From Leisingera daeponensis (GTDB taxonomy: Bacteria > Pseudomonadota > Alphaproteobacteria > Rhodobacterales > Rhodobacteraceae), in NCBI RefSeq assembly GCF_019801465.1, contig NZ_JAHVJA010000004.1, positions 124,001-188,000 of the forward strand: a stretch of 64,000 nucleotides of DNA, read 5' to 3'. Below the pieces are notes generated by a model that was given only the letters and a program-made list of their open reading frames with translations, was not told the DNA's origin and did no database searches. The position numbers and the translations under genes were made by a program. Shown here in pieces: positions 26,251 through 34,727 of this stretch (position 1 is its first letter; each line of letters begins with the position of its first letter).

Positions 26251-27116
26251 GCCGCGTCCTGTTTCACCGATTTGAGGGCTTCTTCAAGTTCCGAGAAGCC
26301 TGGCCGGAAATGCGAGGGCGTATTCTGGCGGCCGACCTCAATGCAGATAGCCGCAGCATGGTTGTGCAGATTGGCAACCAGAACTTCTCGGATCAGTTGA
26401 TAAAAATGAGCATCCTCCTCAACCACGGCTTTCACCTTGCCCGCGAAGGGGGCAACCAGGCCGTAAGAGAGGAACACCCCGAGGAACGTGCCAACCAGCG
26501 CACCGCCGATCAGCTTACCCAGAACCTCTGGCGGCTGGTCGATCGAGCCCATGGTCTTGATAACGCCCAGAACCGCGGCAACAATTCCCAGCGCGGGCAG
26601 GCCATCAGCCATGGTTTGCAACGCATGGCTGGAGTGCAGCGCGTGGTGCAGGTTTGCTTCCATCCGCTTTTCCAGGACTTCCTCAACCTGATGCGGATCA
26701 TCGTAGTTCATGGACGCTGAACGCATGGTATCGCAGATCAGGTTGACGGCTTCCTTGTCGCCGAGAATCTTGGGATATTTGTTGAAGACCGAGGAATTTT
26801 CCGGATCCTCGATATGCTGCTCCACTTCAACCGGATTGGCCCGGGCAATGCGAATCAGCGCGAACAGCAGGCAAAGAAGGTCGCGGTAATCATCCGGCTT
26901 CCACTTAGGGCCTTTGAACACCTTTCCGATATCTTTGAGCGTGTGCTTCACGCCGCCCATGTCGTTGGCAATCAGGAAAGCCCCGACAGCAGCGCCGCCA
27001 ATCATCATCATCTCAAACGGCAGCGACTTCAGGATGATCGCCATCTTGCCGCCGGCCAGTAGGTATCCGCCGAACACCATGGCAAAGATCACGACAATGC
27101 CTACAATCCCGATCAT
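26247..27116 (-). CDS. motA: Flagellar motor stator protein MotA
   Basis: 289 residues. Four membrane helices, with MIGIVGIVVIFAMVFGGYLLAGGK at the start and LPALGIVAAVLGVIKTMGSI plus LIGGALVGTFLGVFLSYGLV as the conserved TM3-TM4 pair lining the ion channel. The large cytoplasmic loop (about 65-165) carries the charged residues that touch FliG. MotB is encoded 10 kb away, an unusual split. Overlaps the downstream 827-aa gene. Confidence 0.96.
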   Translation of the reverse strand: MIGIVGIVVIFAMVFGGYLLAGGKMAIILKSLPFEMMMIGGAAVGAFLIANDMGGVKHTLKDIGKVFKGPKWKPDDYRDLLCLLFALIRIARANPVEVEQHIEDPENSSVFNKYPKILGDKEAVNLICDTMRSASMNYDDPHQVEEVLEKRMEANLHHALHSSHALQTMADGLPALGIVAAVLGVIKTMGSIDQPPEVLGKLIGGALVGTFLGVFLSYGLVAPFAGKVKAVVEEDAHFYQLIREVLVANLHNHAAAICIEVGRQNTPSHFRPGFSELEEALKSVKQDAA

Positions 27117-27164
27117 AGGTCCACTCCGAATTCCGTTGGTTTTTATAAGATTAGGCGAGTCTTC

Positions 27165-27179
27165 CTAAGGAAAGACTAA
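27165..27179 (-). promoter_or_regulatory. TTAG-N7-TTAG repeat upstream of motA
   Basis: On the minus strand two TTAG tetramers at 7-base spacing, inside a larger imperfect inverted repeat (AGTCTT at 27158-27163 with AAGACT at 27172-27177), about 50 bp before the motA ATG. Either a regulator site or an attenuating hairpin between the motE-like gene and motA. Confidence 0.3.
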
Positions 27180-27194
27180 GCCGCCGCGCCCAAG

Positions 27195-27809
27195 TTACTC
27201 CTTGGGCACGGATCCGTTGCGTCCGGCCAGCACCACACTGATCGTATAGGCCACCTCAGGACTGAGACCCGCCATGATTCCCGCCGCCGCCTCAGACTGC
27301 ATCCGGGCCAGGAACCCCGCAGCAAATGCCGGATCCATTTCCTCGAACAAAGCTGCTGCTTCCTTGGGCTTCATTTGCTCATAGACTGTGGTGAGCCGGG
27401 TCACATCCGCCTCAGTCGCGCCATCAGCCAATGCGAGTGTCGCCCTCAGGTTTTCTTCTGCTTGCTCCAGCGCCGCCAGTTTTTTGTCGATTGCCTGGTC
27501 CGCAATCTCCAGCGCCTTCATGCGGTCCTGGATTTCCGCCTCCCGGGCGGCCAGAACCTGTTCGCGCTGCTGAAACGCGGCCAGCATGGTCTGAAGCTCT
27601 GCAGACGTAGGCATCGCATCGCGATGCGGTTCGCCCTTGTGCGCGGTCTCGTCCTGGTTCGCGTCCTTCAGACCCGCTACTTCCCGCGCAATTGCAGGTC
27701 CGGCTTCAAGCCCCAGCCTTACCACGGCAGACCCCATCAGCAGCAAGGCCAGCATCATTAGCGTGCCGCTGCGCCGGAAGCGTTTATTTTTCTTTGCGCC
27801 CTTGGCCAT
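27195..27809 (-). CDS. motE: MotE-like flagellar protein
   Basis: 204 residues from the ATG sharing a base with the upstream stop. A basic cytoplasmic start (AKGAKKNKRFRR), one membrane helix (LMMLALLLMGSAVVRLGL), a coiled coil around residues 68-135 (QQREQVLAAREAEIQDRMKA) and a C-terminal MgtE-N/FliG-like helical domain (YEQMKPKEAAALFEEMDPAF). This architecture is that of MotE family proteins, described in Sinorhizobium as a periplasmic chaperone for MotC. Here it precedes motA and the large periplasmic protein. Confidence 0.8.
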   Translation of the reverse strand: MAKGAKKNKRFRRSGTLMMLALLLMGSAVVRLGLEAGPAIAREVAGLKDANQDETAHKGEPHRDAMPTSAELQTMLAAFQQREQVLAAREAEIQDRMKALEIADQAIDKKLAALEQAEENLRATLALADGATEADVTRLTTVYEQMKPKEAAALFEEMDPAFAAGFLARMQSEAAAGIMAGLSPEVAYTISVVLAGRNGSVPKE

Positions 27810-28258
27810 CACGCCACCCGGTTCTGGCTGCGATTGTGGCGCACAAACATCAACCCGGAAGACTTAGGTTCCTCCTGGACCTCGGCCGCCGGCTGCGGAT
27901 CCGCCTCATAGGCGGCTGCCATCACCTCATCTTCAGCAGCAGGCGCAGCCTGCGCCGGCGCAGCGCTATCAGCCTCGGGAATGTCATGCATTGAGGCCAT
28001 CATCAGTTCAAGCCGCTGCGCCACCGATTCGGCCCGCCCGGTCAGCTGCTGCAGAGCCTTGCTGGAACCATCGGACACCTGTTGTGCCGATTGCAGGGAT
28101 TTGTTCAGGTCATCGACCTGCGCGGACAGAACGGCAACCGCGCCGCCCACGCCTTTTTCCAGGTCATTGAACCGCTTCAGCCGGCGCGACAGCACCAGAC
28201 AATAGAATCCGGCGCCCAGCGCTCCGGCTGCAAGCAGGATATCAGCAATAATGTCCAT
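27809..28258 (-). CDS. TM/coiled-coil protein of the motor operon, unknown
   Basis: 149 residues. One N-terminal membrane helix (IIADILLAAGALGAGFYCLV), a basic patch RRLKRFN, a coiled-coil stretch to about residue 90 (VLSAQVDDLNKSLQSAQQVS, LTGRAESVAQRLELMMASM) and an acidic Ala/Pro tail. I do not recognise a named family. Being sandwiched between fliL and the motE-like gene, with 9-base and 1-base junctions, implies a motor or stator accessory function. Confidence 0.7.
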   Translation of the reverse strand: MDIIADILLAAGALGAGFYCLVLSRRLKRFNDLEKGVGGAVAVLSAQVDDLNKSLQSAQQVSDGSSKALQQLTGRAESVAQRLELMMASMHDIPEADSAAPAQAAPAAEDEVMAAAYEADPQPAAEVQEEPKSSGLMFVRHNRSQNRVA

Positions 28259-28267
28259 CCTGTCCTC

Positions 28268-28792
28268 CTAGTTCAGTACGAAATCCATAATCAGCAGATC
28301 GCGCACCCGGCCCTGGCCGGTGGCAATATTGATCCGCCTCAGCATCTGCGCCCTCAGTTTCGGCAGCGCCATCGGATCGGAAAGATCCTCCAGCTCCAAT
28401 GCTCTCAGATAGCTGTTCAGGACATCGACAACCCGCGGGAGGATTTTTTCAACCTCGGCCTGGTGCGCCAGGCCGACCTCAAGTTGCGCGCGGAACCGCA
28501 AATGCTTCAAACCGCTGGCTTTGCGCAGGGTTATCACAATCGGGTCCATTTCGATGAAGGCGAGATTGGCGATATCCTCCGCCGTCTCGCCCGTGTCCAC
28601 GCCTTCTGGCGCCACTTCGGCCGCGTGCACCGGTTCTGGTGCCGCTTTCTGACCAAAGGGAAGAAGGCCTGACTGAACGGCAAAGAATCCGCCGCCTGCG
28701 CCCGCCAGTGCCAGCACTACCCCAATGATAAGGGGCAGTTTGCCTTTCTTGGCCGGGGCTCCTGCTTCGATATCTACTGCAGCGTCTGTCAT
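28268..28792 (-). CDS. fliL: Flagellar basal body-associated protein FliL
   Basis: 174 residues from the ATG with AGGGA upstream; an ATG at 28825 is in frame but has no ribosome site. N-terminal cytoplasmic tail, membrane helix (LPLIIGVVLALAGAGGGFFAVQ), then the FliL periplasmic domain (IANLAFIEMDPIVITLR, FRAQLEVGLAHQAEVEKILP, RDLLIMDFVLN). It surrounds and stabilises the stator. First gene of the minus-strand motor operon, divergent from fliF. Confidence 0.9.
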   Translation of the reverse strand: MTDAAVDIEAGAPAKKGKLPLIIGVVLALAGAGGGFFAVQSGLLPFGQKAAPEPVHAAEVAPEGVDTGETAEDIANLAFIEMDPIVITLRKASGLKHLRFRAQLEVGLAHQAEVEKILPRVVDVLNSYLRALELEDLSDPMALPKLRAQMLRRINIATGQGRVRDLLIMDFVLN

Positions 28793-28838
28793 GGCTATCC
28801 CTAAAACGTCGTGCAGCTTCTTCATAACCTGTGAGGAA

Positions 28839-28853
28839 CTAACCGAATGTTAA
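28839..28853. promoter_or_regulatory. CtrA-like box between fliL and fliF
   Basis: CTAA-N7-TTAA, seven of eight consensus positions, centred in the 119-bp divergent region of the fliL and fliF operons. Confidence 0.45.
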
Positions 28854-28911
28854 GGCCGATCCGTCAAAACGGTTGCATGCCGGAGAGAACGCCGGTGCGA
28901 CGGAGGTTAAT

Positions 28912-30588
28912 GTGCAGCAGATCAAGAATGTCTGGGCAGAAATGGACATGCGGAAGCGCCTGATTGCCGTGGGGGCCACGGTGATCATGATTCTCAGCGT
29001 GATCGCGATGTCCCATGTGGCAAGCAAGCCAACTATGACACTGCTCTATGCCGGGCTGGAAAGCGGCTCGGCCGGAGATGTGGTGCGGGCGCTGGAACAG
29101 CGCGGCACTCAGTTCGAGGTGCGCGGCGGCTCCATATATGTGCCCTCCACCCAGCGCGACGAACTTCGGATGACACTGGCCAGCGAAGGCCTCCCCGCGA
29201 ATGGCGGCAAAGGTTATGAACTGCTCGATTCGCTCAGCGGGTTCGGGACCACCTCGCAGATGTTCGATGCCGCCTATTGGCGCGCCAAGGAAGGCGAACT
29301 GGCCCGCACCATCGTCGCCAGCCCGCATGTAAGCCAGGCGCGGGTGCATATCGCCAATACCGGATCAAATCCGTTTCAGCGCACAGTTGAGCCCACAGCG
29401 TCCGTATCGATTGTACCTATGGGCTCGCCGATCACGCCCGCTCAGGCCAATGCCATCCGTTTTCTGGTTTCTTCTGCAGTCACCGGTCTGGCTGTGGACA
29501 ACGTGGCCGTGATCGATGCCAATGGCGCATTGATCGGTTCCACTGACGCAACCGCTGCAGCAGGCGCCGGCACAGACGACCGCTCGCAGACGATTCGCGA
29601 GCGGGTTCTGCGGCTGGTTGAAGCACGCGTTGGCCAGGGCAATGCCGTCGTCGAAGTAAGCGTGGAAACAGTCACCGATACCGAATCGATCCGCGAAAAG
29701 CTGGTGGATCCGAAAAGCCGTGTGGCGGTCAGCACAGATGTCGAAGAACGCGCTGATTCCTCCACCAACCAGTCCGGTGAAGTCACGGTCGCCTCGAATA
29801 TTCCGGACGGCGACGCTGCCTCCGGCCAGGGTTCAAAAGCCAACACCAGCGCAACCCGGGAGCGGATCAACTATGAAATCTCGGAGACCGAAAAAGAAAT
29901 TCTGCGCGGCCCCGGCGCCATCAAACGCCTGACCGTCGCGGTTCTGATCAATGGCACTGCCGTCACCAATGACGCCGGCGAAACCGTCTTCCAGCCCCGG
30001 CCGGAAGATGAACTGGCCGCTATGCGGGAGCTGATCTCTGCGGCCGTCGGCTTCAACGCGGACCGCGGCGACGTGATCACCCTCAAATCTATGGAACTGC
30101 CGGCCGTCGAGCCTCAGGGGGTGGTGGCAACCTCTTCCTTCATGGACAATCTCAACTTTGACGCAATGTCACTGATCCAGATCGCCGCTCTGGCCATCGT
30201 CAGCCTGATTCTGGGCCTGTTCGTGGTGCGGCCGATCTTGTCGAATCAGGGAGCTTCGGCAGCCGCACTTCCTGCCGCTGGCGCCGGAGCAAATGCTCTG
30301 CCCAGCCTCCCCGGAATGGGTGGAGACGGTTTCATGACCGCGCCTGACTTGGGCGCGGGCCTGGCTCTTGACGGCGAAATTGAGAACAACGAAACCGGCC
30401 AATTCGAGCCTCTGGGCGGCCTGCCGGCTATGGGCACCGGCGACATGATGGGGGCCGCAGGCCTGCCGGCCTTGGGCGGCAGCATGGACGATCCGGTCGA
30501 CCGGCTGCGCAGCCTCATTGGCGAACGGCAGGAAGAAACGGTCCAGATTCTGCGCGGCTGGCTGGAAGAGAACAAGGAGCAGGCCTGA
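28912..30588 (+). CDS. fliF: Flagellar MS-ring protein FliF
   Basis: 558 residues from GTG with CGGAGG five bases upstream; an in-frame TTG at 28873 has no ribosome site. First membrane helix LIAVGATVIMILSVIAMSHV, conserved MTLLYAGLESGSAGDVVRAL and VSQARVHIANTGSNPF ring-building motifs, second helix IQIAALAIVSLILGLFVVRP near residue 440, and a C-terminal FliG-binding tail (LRSLIGERQEETVQILRGWL). FliF forms the MS ring that houses the export gate. Begins the fliF-fliH-fliN-fliP operon; no fliG follows it. Confidence 0.95.
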   Translation: MQQIKNVWAEMDMRKRLIAVGATVIMILSVIAMSHVASKPTMTLLYAGLESGSAGDVVRALEQRGTQFEVRGGSIYVPSTQRDELRMTLASEGLPANGGKGYELLDSLSGFGTTSQMFDAAYWRAKEGELARTIVASPHVSQARVHIANTGSNPFQRTVEPTASVSIVPMGSPITPAQANAIRFLVSSAVTGLAVDNVAVIDANGALIGSTDATAAAGAGTDDRSQTIRERVLRLVEARVGQGNAVVEVSVETVTDTESIREKLVDPKSRVAVSTDVEERADSSTNQSGEVTVASNIPDGDAASGQGSKANTSATRERINYEISETEKEILRGPGAIKRLTVAVLINGTAVTNDAGETVFQPRPEDELAAMRELISAAVGFNADRGDVITLKSMELPAVEPQGVVATSSFMDNLNFDAMSLIQIAALAIVSLILGLFVVRPILSNQGASAAALPAAGAGANALPSLPGMGGDGFMTAPDLGAGLALDGEIENNETGQFEPLGGLPAMGTGDMMGAAGLPALGGSMDDPVDRLRSLIGERQEETVQILRGWLEENKEQA

Positions 30589-31187
30589 TGACAATTGCAC
30601 ATTTGCTGGAAGACTTCGGAATGAAGACCTTGGTGGAGCCCGCTGCACCTGCAGTTTCCGAGGAACTCATTGAGGAACAGCGGCTAGCCTCCTTCGAGAA
30701 CGGCTACAGCGCCGGCTGGGATGACGCAGTGGCAGCCAAAGACCAGGAAAACATCCGGATCTCAGCCGAGCTGGCCAGCTCGCTGGAAGACCTCAACTTC
30801 ACCTACCAAGAAGCGCAGAGCCAGCTTCTCGATTCTCTGGACCCGATGTTCAAGGTGCTGACCAGTGCAGTGCTGCCCGACGCAATGGCAGCCTCCTTCG
30901 GGCATCACATCGTCGACCAGCTTGCCGGCATGGCCAAGGGCCAGACCGACCAGCCGATGCAGATCGTGGTCTCTCCGGGCGAGGGCGCTGCAGTGCGCAG
31001 CCTGCTGCCGGAAAAATTCTCTGTCCCGGTGACAGTCCGTGAAGACAGTGTGCTGTCGCCGGGCCAAGCCTACCTGAGTGTCGGCAGCTCCGAATGCGAA
31101 ATCAACTGCGACGCGCTTCTTGAATCCATCCAGGACTCTATCGAGGCCTTTACCTATCACGCAAAAAAGGACAGCCACTATGGATGA
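30588..31187 (+). CDS. fliH: FliH-like export regulator
   Basis: 199 residues. Glu-rich helical N-terminus (VSEELIEEQRLASFENGYSA) with the FliH-type motif GYSAGWDDA, a middle coiled coil, and a C-terminal domain (HIVDQLAGMAK, VSPGEGAAVRSLLPE, SSECEINCDALLESIQDSIE) laid out like FliH. FliH keeps FliI inactive and anchors it to FliN at the C ring. Position between fliF and fliN agrees. Overlaps fliF by one base and fliN by eight. Confidence 0.75.
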   Translation: MTIAHLLEDFGMKTLVEPAAPAVSEELIEEQRLASFENGYSAGWDDAVAAKDQENIRISAELASSLEDLNFTYQEAQSQLLDSLDPMFKVLTSAVLPDAMAASFGHHIVDQLAGMAKGQTDQPMQIVVSPGEGAAVRSLLPEKFSVPVTVREDSVLSPGQAYLSVGSSECEINCDALLESIQDSIEAFTYHAKKDSHYG

Positions 31188-31476
31188 CGCTGCCGATCTG
31201 AATACAAAACCGGCCGATGCAAGCAACCCGTTTGTTTCAGTCCCCGTTGAAGTGGTGGTCTCTGTCGGCAAGGCCAGGCCCCTCATTCGCGACTTGGTCA
31301 GCCTGGGGGAAAACGCGGTCCTTACCCTGGATAAACGGGTTGAAGATCCGGTCGACCTCTACGTCGGGGACAGACTGGTTGCCCGCGGCCAGCTCGAAGA
31401 ACTGGAAGGTGACCAAGCCGGGCAGCTTGCTGTGCGCCTGACAGAAATTGCCGATCTGCAAAGCGGTTTGGGATGA
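31180..31476 (+). CDS. fliN: Flagellar C-ring protein FliN
   Basis: 98 residues from an ATG with AAAGGA upstream, inside the end of fliH. After a 25-residue polar leader comes a single SpoA domain (VPVEVVVSVGKARPLIRDL, VDLYVGDRLVARGQLEEL, LAVRLTEIADLQSGLG). FliN builds the base of the switch complex and receives FliH-FliI. Four-base overlap with fliP. Confidence 0.92.
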   Translation: MDDAADLNTKPADASNPFVSVPVEVVVSVGKARPLIRDLVSLGENAVLTLDKRVEDPVDLYVGDRLVARGQLEELEGDQAGQLAVRLTEIADLQSGLG

Positions 31477-32216
31477 CACATACGACTTTTGTGCGGACGG
31501 CTTTGACCGCAGTGCTTCTGCTGTCTTTGCCGCACACCGCCCTGGCTCAAGAATTGAGCCTTTCGCTGGCAGACGGGCAATCAATTTCGGCCCGTTCAAT
31601 CCAGCTGATCCTGCTGATTACAGTGCTCAGCCTGGCCCCCGGCCTGCTGATCATGATCACTTGCTTCCCGTTTCTGGTGACCGTCCTGTCTATTCTGCGC
31701 CAGGGCATCGGCCTGCAGCAGGCACCGCCTAACATGCTGATTATCAGCCTAGCGCTGTTTTTGACTTACTTCGTGATGGAGCCGGTCTTCACCGAGGCTT
31801 GGAATACCGGGATTAATCCGCTTCTGGAAGAGCAGCTGGAGCCAGGCGAAGCCATCACCCGCAGTCTGGAGCCCTTCCGGGCCTTCATGGCCAACCGGCT
31901 GGATCCGGACACATTTTATGCAATTGCGGACCTCAGGCCGGAAACCAAAGGCTTGGACCCCGTACCTGAGGCGCCCTTGTCTGCGCTGGTGCCCAGCTTC
32001 CTGCTATCGGAAATTGCCCGGGCCTTTCAGATCGGCTTTCTAGTATTTTTACCATTCCTGGTGATCGACCTGGTTGTGGCCGCGATCCTGATGTCGATGG
32101 GGATGATGATGGTCCCGCCGGCCATCGTGTCCCTGCCGTTCAAGCTGGCGTTCTTCGTTGTTGCTGACGGCTGGAGCCTGATCGCAACCGCACTGGTGCG
32201 CAGCTACTATCCCTGA
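31473..32216 (+). CDS. fliP: Flagellar export gate protein FliP
   Basis: 247 residues with a cleavable signal peptide (LTAVLLLSLPHTALAQE). Core motifs LLITVLSLAPGLLIMITCFP, RQGIGLQQAPPNMLIISLAL, LVPSFLLSEIARAFQIGFLV and LMSMGMMMVPPAIVSLPFKL are near-canonical. FliP forms the pentameric export pore with FliQ and FliR. Confidence 0.96.
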   Translation: MTHTTFVRTALTAVLLLSLPHTALAQELSLSLADGQSISARSIQLILLITVLSLAPGLLIMITCFPFLVTVLSILRQGIGLQQAPPNMLIISLALFLTYFVMEPVFTEAWNTGINPLLEEQLEPGEAITRSLEPFRAFMANRLDPDTFYAIADLRPETKGLDPVPEAPLSALVPSFLLSEIARAFQIGFLVFLPFLVIDLVVAAILMSMGMMMVPPAIVSLPFKLAFFVVADGWSLIATALVRSYYP

Positions 32217-32240
32217 ACTTTGTAATCACAGTTGAATGGG

Positions 32241-32261
32241 CCGGGCACCTGACGTGCCCGG
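32241..32261 (+). terminator. Terminator after fliP
   Basis: Perfect 8-bp stem CCGGGCAC / GTGCCCGG with loop CTGAC, followed by TTTTCC; 24 bases past the fliP stop. Confidence 0.8.
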
Positions 32262-32562
32262 TTTTCCTGTTGCGGCGGAACCATCTGCACGCAAAATCTC
32301 AGACGACGCCAGCCGGTACACTTTCAGCCTGTATTCCTAACTCCGGGCACGTCGCAACGGCCATTTCTTAGAAATATACAGACAGTGCTGCAGCACCGTT
32401 TTTCAGCGCCTTCCTGAGGCAGCACCGCCGGCCCCCTCAGGCTTGCTTCTATCCAAGACATGTTGCCGTTAAAACGGCGGACCAGCTTCACATTCGCCTG
32501 GCTGCACGATGGCCCGGCTGAACTGTCCAATACACCTTCTGGCCTTATCAACTGACAGAAAA
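32262..32562. other. Intergenic stretch between convergent fliP and flgI
   Basis: About 300 bases between the two operons' terminators. No gene or promoter supported; an 84-codon minus-strand frame here has no ribosome site or recognisable product. Confidence 0.5.
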
Positions 32563-32592
32563 AACCCGGCCTTTTCATGAAAGGCCAGGGTT
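32563..32592 (-). terminator. Terminator of the flgE-flgK-flgL-flgI operon
   Basis: Read on the minus strand: 12-bp stem AACCC(T)GGCCTTT / AAAGGCCGGGTT with one bulged base, followed by a T run (TTTTCTG). Located 21 bases after the flgI stop. Confidence 0.85.
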
Positions 32593-32613
32593 CTAACAGA
32601 AGCGTGCCTTGGC

Positions 32614-33720
32614 TCAGCGGACCACGAATTCCGCGTGCAGCGCTCCGGCCGCTTTCAGGCTCTTGAGAATATCAATCATATCCCGCGGTGATACGCCCAA
32701 GGCGTTCAACCCCGCCACTACTTCAGACAAAGAGGTCGTCTCTGGGACTTCCGCCAACTGAATGCCTTCTTCTTCCTCGATTGCGGCACCAGTGCGCGGC
32801 ACGACAACCGTCTCCCCGTCGGAAAACGGATTTGGCTGCACGACCAGCGGAGTTTCCTCGATCCGCAAAGTCAGGTTGCCCTGAGCCACGGCCACGCGTG
32901 ATATCCTCACATCGCTGCCCATTACAATGGTGCCGGATCGCTGATCCACAACCACGCGTGCTTTGCGCTGAGGTTCGACGAGGATGTTTTCGATTCGCCC
33001 GACAGCATGGGCAGTTGAGCGGGTATTGGTACGGCGAATATCGACCTCCACCGTGCCTGAATCCCGCATGAGAGCCACGTTGCCGCCAAACTCTGCGTTG
33101 ATCGCCCGTTCAATTCGCCCGGCAGTAGTGAAGTCCGGCTCTCTCAACGCGAGCCGCATTGAATCAAGTGAAGCAAGATCGAAAGCGATTTCCCGCTCAA
33201 CCCGCGCCCCCGAAGGGATCACACCTGCCGTCGGAACGCCTTGAGTAACGACAGCAGCTTCGCCTTCCGCTACCGCGCCGCCAGCCAGAATGGTGCCTTG
33301 GGCAACTGCATAGATCTGCCCGTCAGCCGCATTCAGGGGGGTCATGATCAGAGTGCCACCCAGCAAACTCTTGGAGTCACCGATTGCGGACACGGTTACA
33401 TCAATTGTGCTGCCGACACGGGCAAACGGCGGCAAGGCTGCAGTTACAAAGACCGCGGCAACATTCTTTGGCCGGAATTGCTCGCCTGTTACGTTGACGC
33501 CAAGCCGCTCCAGAATGTTCGACATAATCTCTTCGGTGAACGGCGAATTCCGCAGACCGTCACCAGTGCCGTCGAGGCCGACAACCAGGCCATACCCGAC
33601 CAGATCGTTACCGCGGACACCGTCGAACTCGACCAGATCCTTGAGCCGAATGGCGTTGGCCTGTGCGACTGCAGGCAGCAGGAACAGGCACGCGATGAAG
33701 AGACGAAGAATTCCAATCAT
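32614..33720 (-). CDS. flgI: Flagellar P-ring protein FlgI
   Basis: 368 residues. Signal peptide MIGILRLFIACLFLLPAVAQA, then IRLKDLVEFDGVRGNDLVGYGLVVGL-type start, PKNVAAVFVTAALPPFARVG and the C-terminal ALGVSPRDMIDILKSLKAAGALHAEFVV, all standard for FlgI at normal length. Forms the periplasmic P ring with help from FlgA. Overlaps flgL by four bases. Confidence 0.96.
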   Translation of the reverse strand: MIGILRLFIACLFLLPAVAQANAIRLKDLVEFDGVRGNDLVGYGLVVGLDGTGDGLRNSPFTEEIMSNILERLGVNVTGEQFRPKNVAAVFVTAALPPFARVGSTIDVTVSAIGDSKSLLGGTLIMTPLNAADGQIYAVAQGTILAGGAVAEGEAAVVTQGVPTAGVIPSGARVEREIAFDLASLDSMRLALREPDFTTAGRIERAINAEFGGNVALMRDSGTVEVDIRRTNTRSTAHAVGRIENILVEPQRKARVVVDQRSGTIVMGSDVRISRVAVAQGNLTLRIEETPLVVQPNPFSDGETVVVPRTGAAIEEEEGIQLAEVPETTSLSEVVAGLNALGVSPRDMIDILKSLKAAGALHAEFVVR

Positions 33721-34724
33721 GAGATATACTTCAGCAAGGACAGCTGCGAACTGCGCGCGGTAACCGTGTAAAGCCCCTCAAGCTGCGTCTGCGCTTCCTG
33801 CAGACGCGTGTAGGTTTCATAGGGATCCGCGGATACCAGGTTGTTCTTGACGATGCTCAGGCTGGTTTTCGAGGCCTCGTTGCGGGTGTTGATCGCATCC
33901 AGCCGCCCTTCGATAAAACCGACATCAGCCTGCACCTTAATCAGCCGGTCTTCGCTTTCTGACAGTTCGCTGCTGGCCTCAATGACCAGATCAATCTTTA
34001 CATCCTCGCTCAATCCGAGACTGGGTTCATCGGCTAGCGCGGTGATAACGTAGCTTTGCAGCGTGTGCTTTAGGCTGTCGTCATTGGCCTGGATACCCAG
34101 GGAGACCTGTTCCCCATCACCCACCGTCACCGGCTGCAATGCTGTAGCTGAGCCCTTGTACATAACGGCATCAAAACCCGCTGGATCGTCGAACCAATCC
34201 TTGACCGCCTGAATGATGTCAGTGCTTGTCGTCAGACCAGACACTTCGGTCAGAATTGCGGACATCAGGGTTCCGGCGTTGTTTAGAGGCTTGGTATCCG
34301 TTGCGGTCCCCGCAAAAATGGTGCGCCCGCCGACAGAGGTGTTCATTAGATTGATCGCACTGGACATCCGCTGCTTGGCCTGGCTGCCGAATTGTTCTGC
34401 ATTGGTCTCGTCCATTGCCGGAGACAGCGTCAGGATATCGTTGCGCATTGCCTGCACCTGGCTTTGAACTTTATCGAGGCTGCCCTGGATGGTCGTGGCA
34501 AACAGCTGCACTTCGCCGTTGGCGACCATATAGCTGTCAATCCGGTTCAATGTGCTCTCCAGATCCGCCAGATAGGTGAAATCACCGCCCAGCCGCTCAG
34601 TCAGATTGGAAGTTTTCCCCGTAGCAAACTCCTCGGAAAGCGTGGTGACGCTCTCCTTCAGGTCCGCATTGCGGCCGCGGAGAAAGAGGTGCTGCGCCAT
34701 ATCGCCATAGGAATTAATAATCAT
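33717..34724 (-). CDS. flgL: Hook-filament junction protein FlgL
   Basis: 335 residues. Flagellin-like N-terminus (LKESVTTLSEEFATGKTSNL, NRIDSYMVANGEVQLFATTI) and C-terminus (LQEAQTQLEGLYTVTARSSQ) flank a variable middle with GGRTIFAGTATDTKPL, the FlgL signature. Secreted junction protein capping the hook together with FlgK. Starts three bases after flgK. Confidence 0.92.
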   Translation of the reverse strand: MIINSYGDMAQHLFLRGRNADLKESVTTLSEEFATGKTSNLTERLGGDFTYLADLESTLNRIDSYMVANGEVQLFATTIQGSLDKVQSQVQAMRNDILTLSPAMDETNAEQFGSQAKQRMSSAINLMNTSVGGRTIFAGTATDTKPLNNAGTLMSAILTEVSGLTTSTDIIQAVKDWFDDPAGFDAVMYKGSATALQPVTVGDGEQVSLGIQANDDSLKHTLQSYVITALADEPSLGLSEDVKIDLVIEASSELSESEDRLIKVQADVGFIEGRLDAINTRNEASKTSLSIVKNNLVSADPYETYTRLQEAQTQLEGLYTVTARSSQLSLLKYIS

Positions 34725-34727
34725 GCG

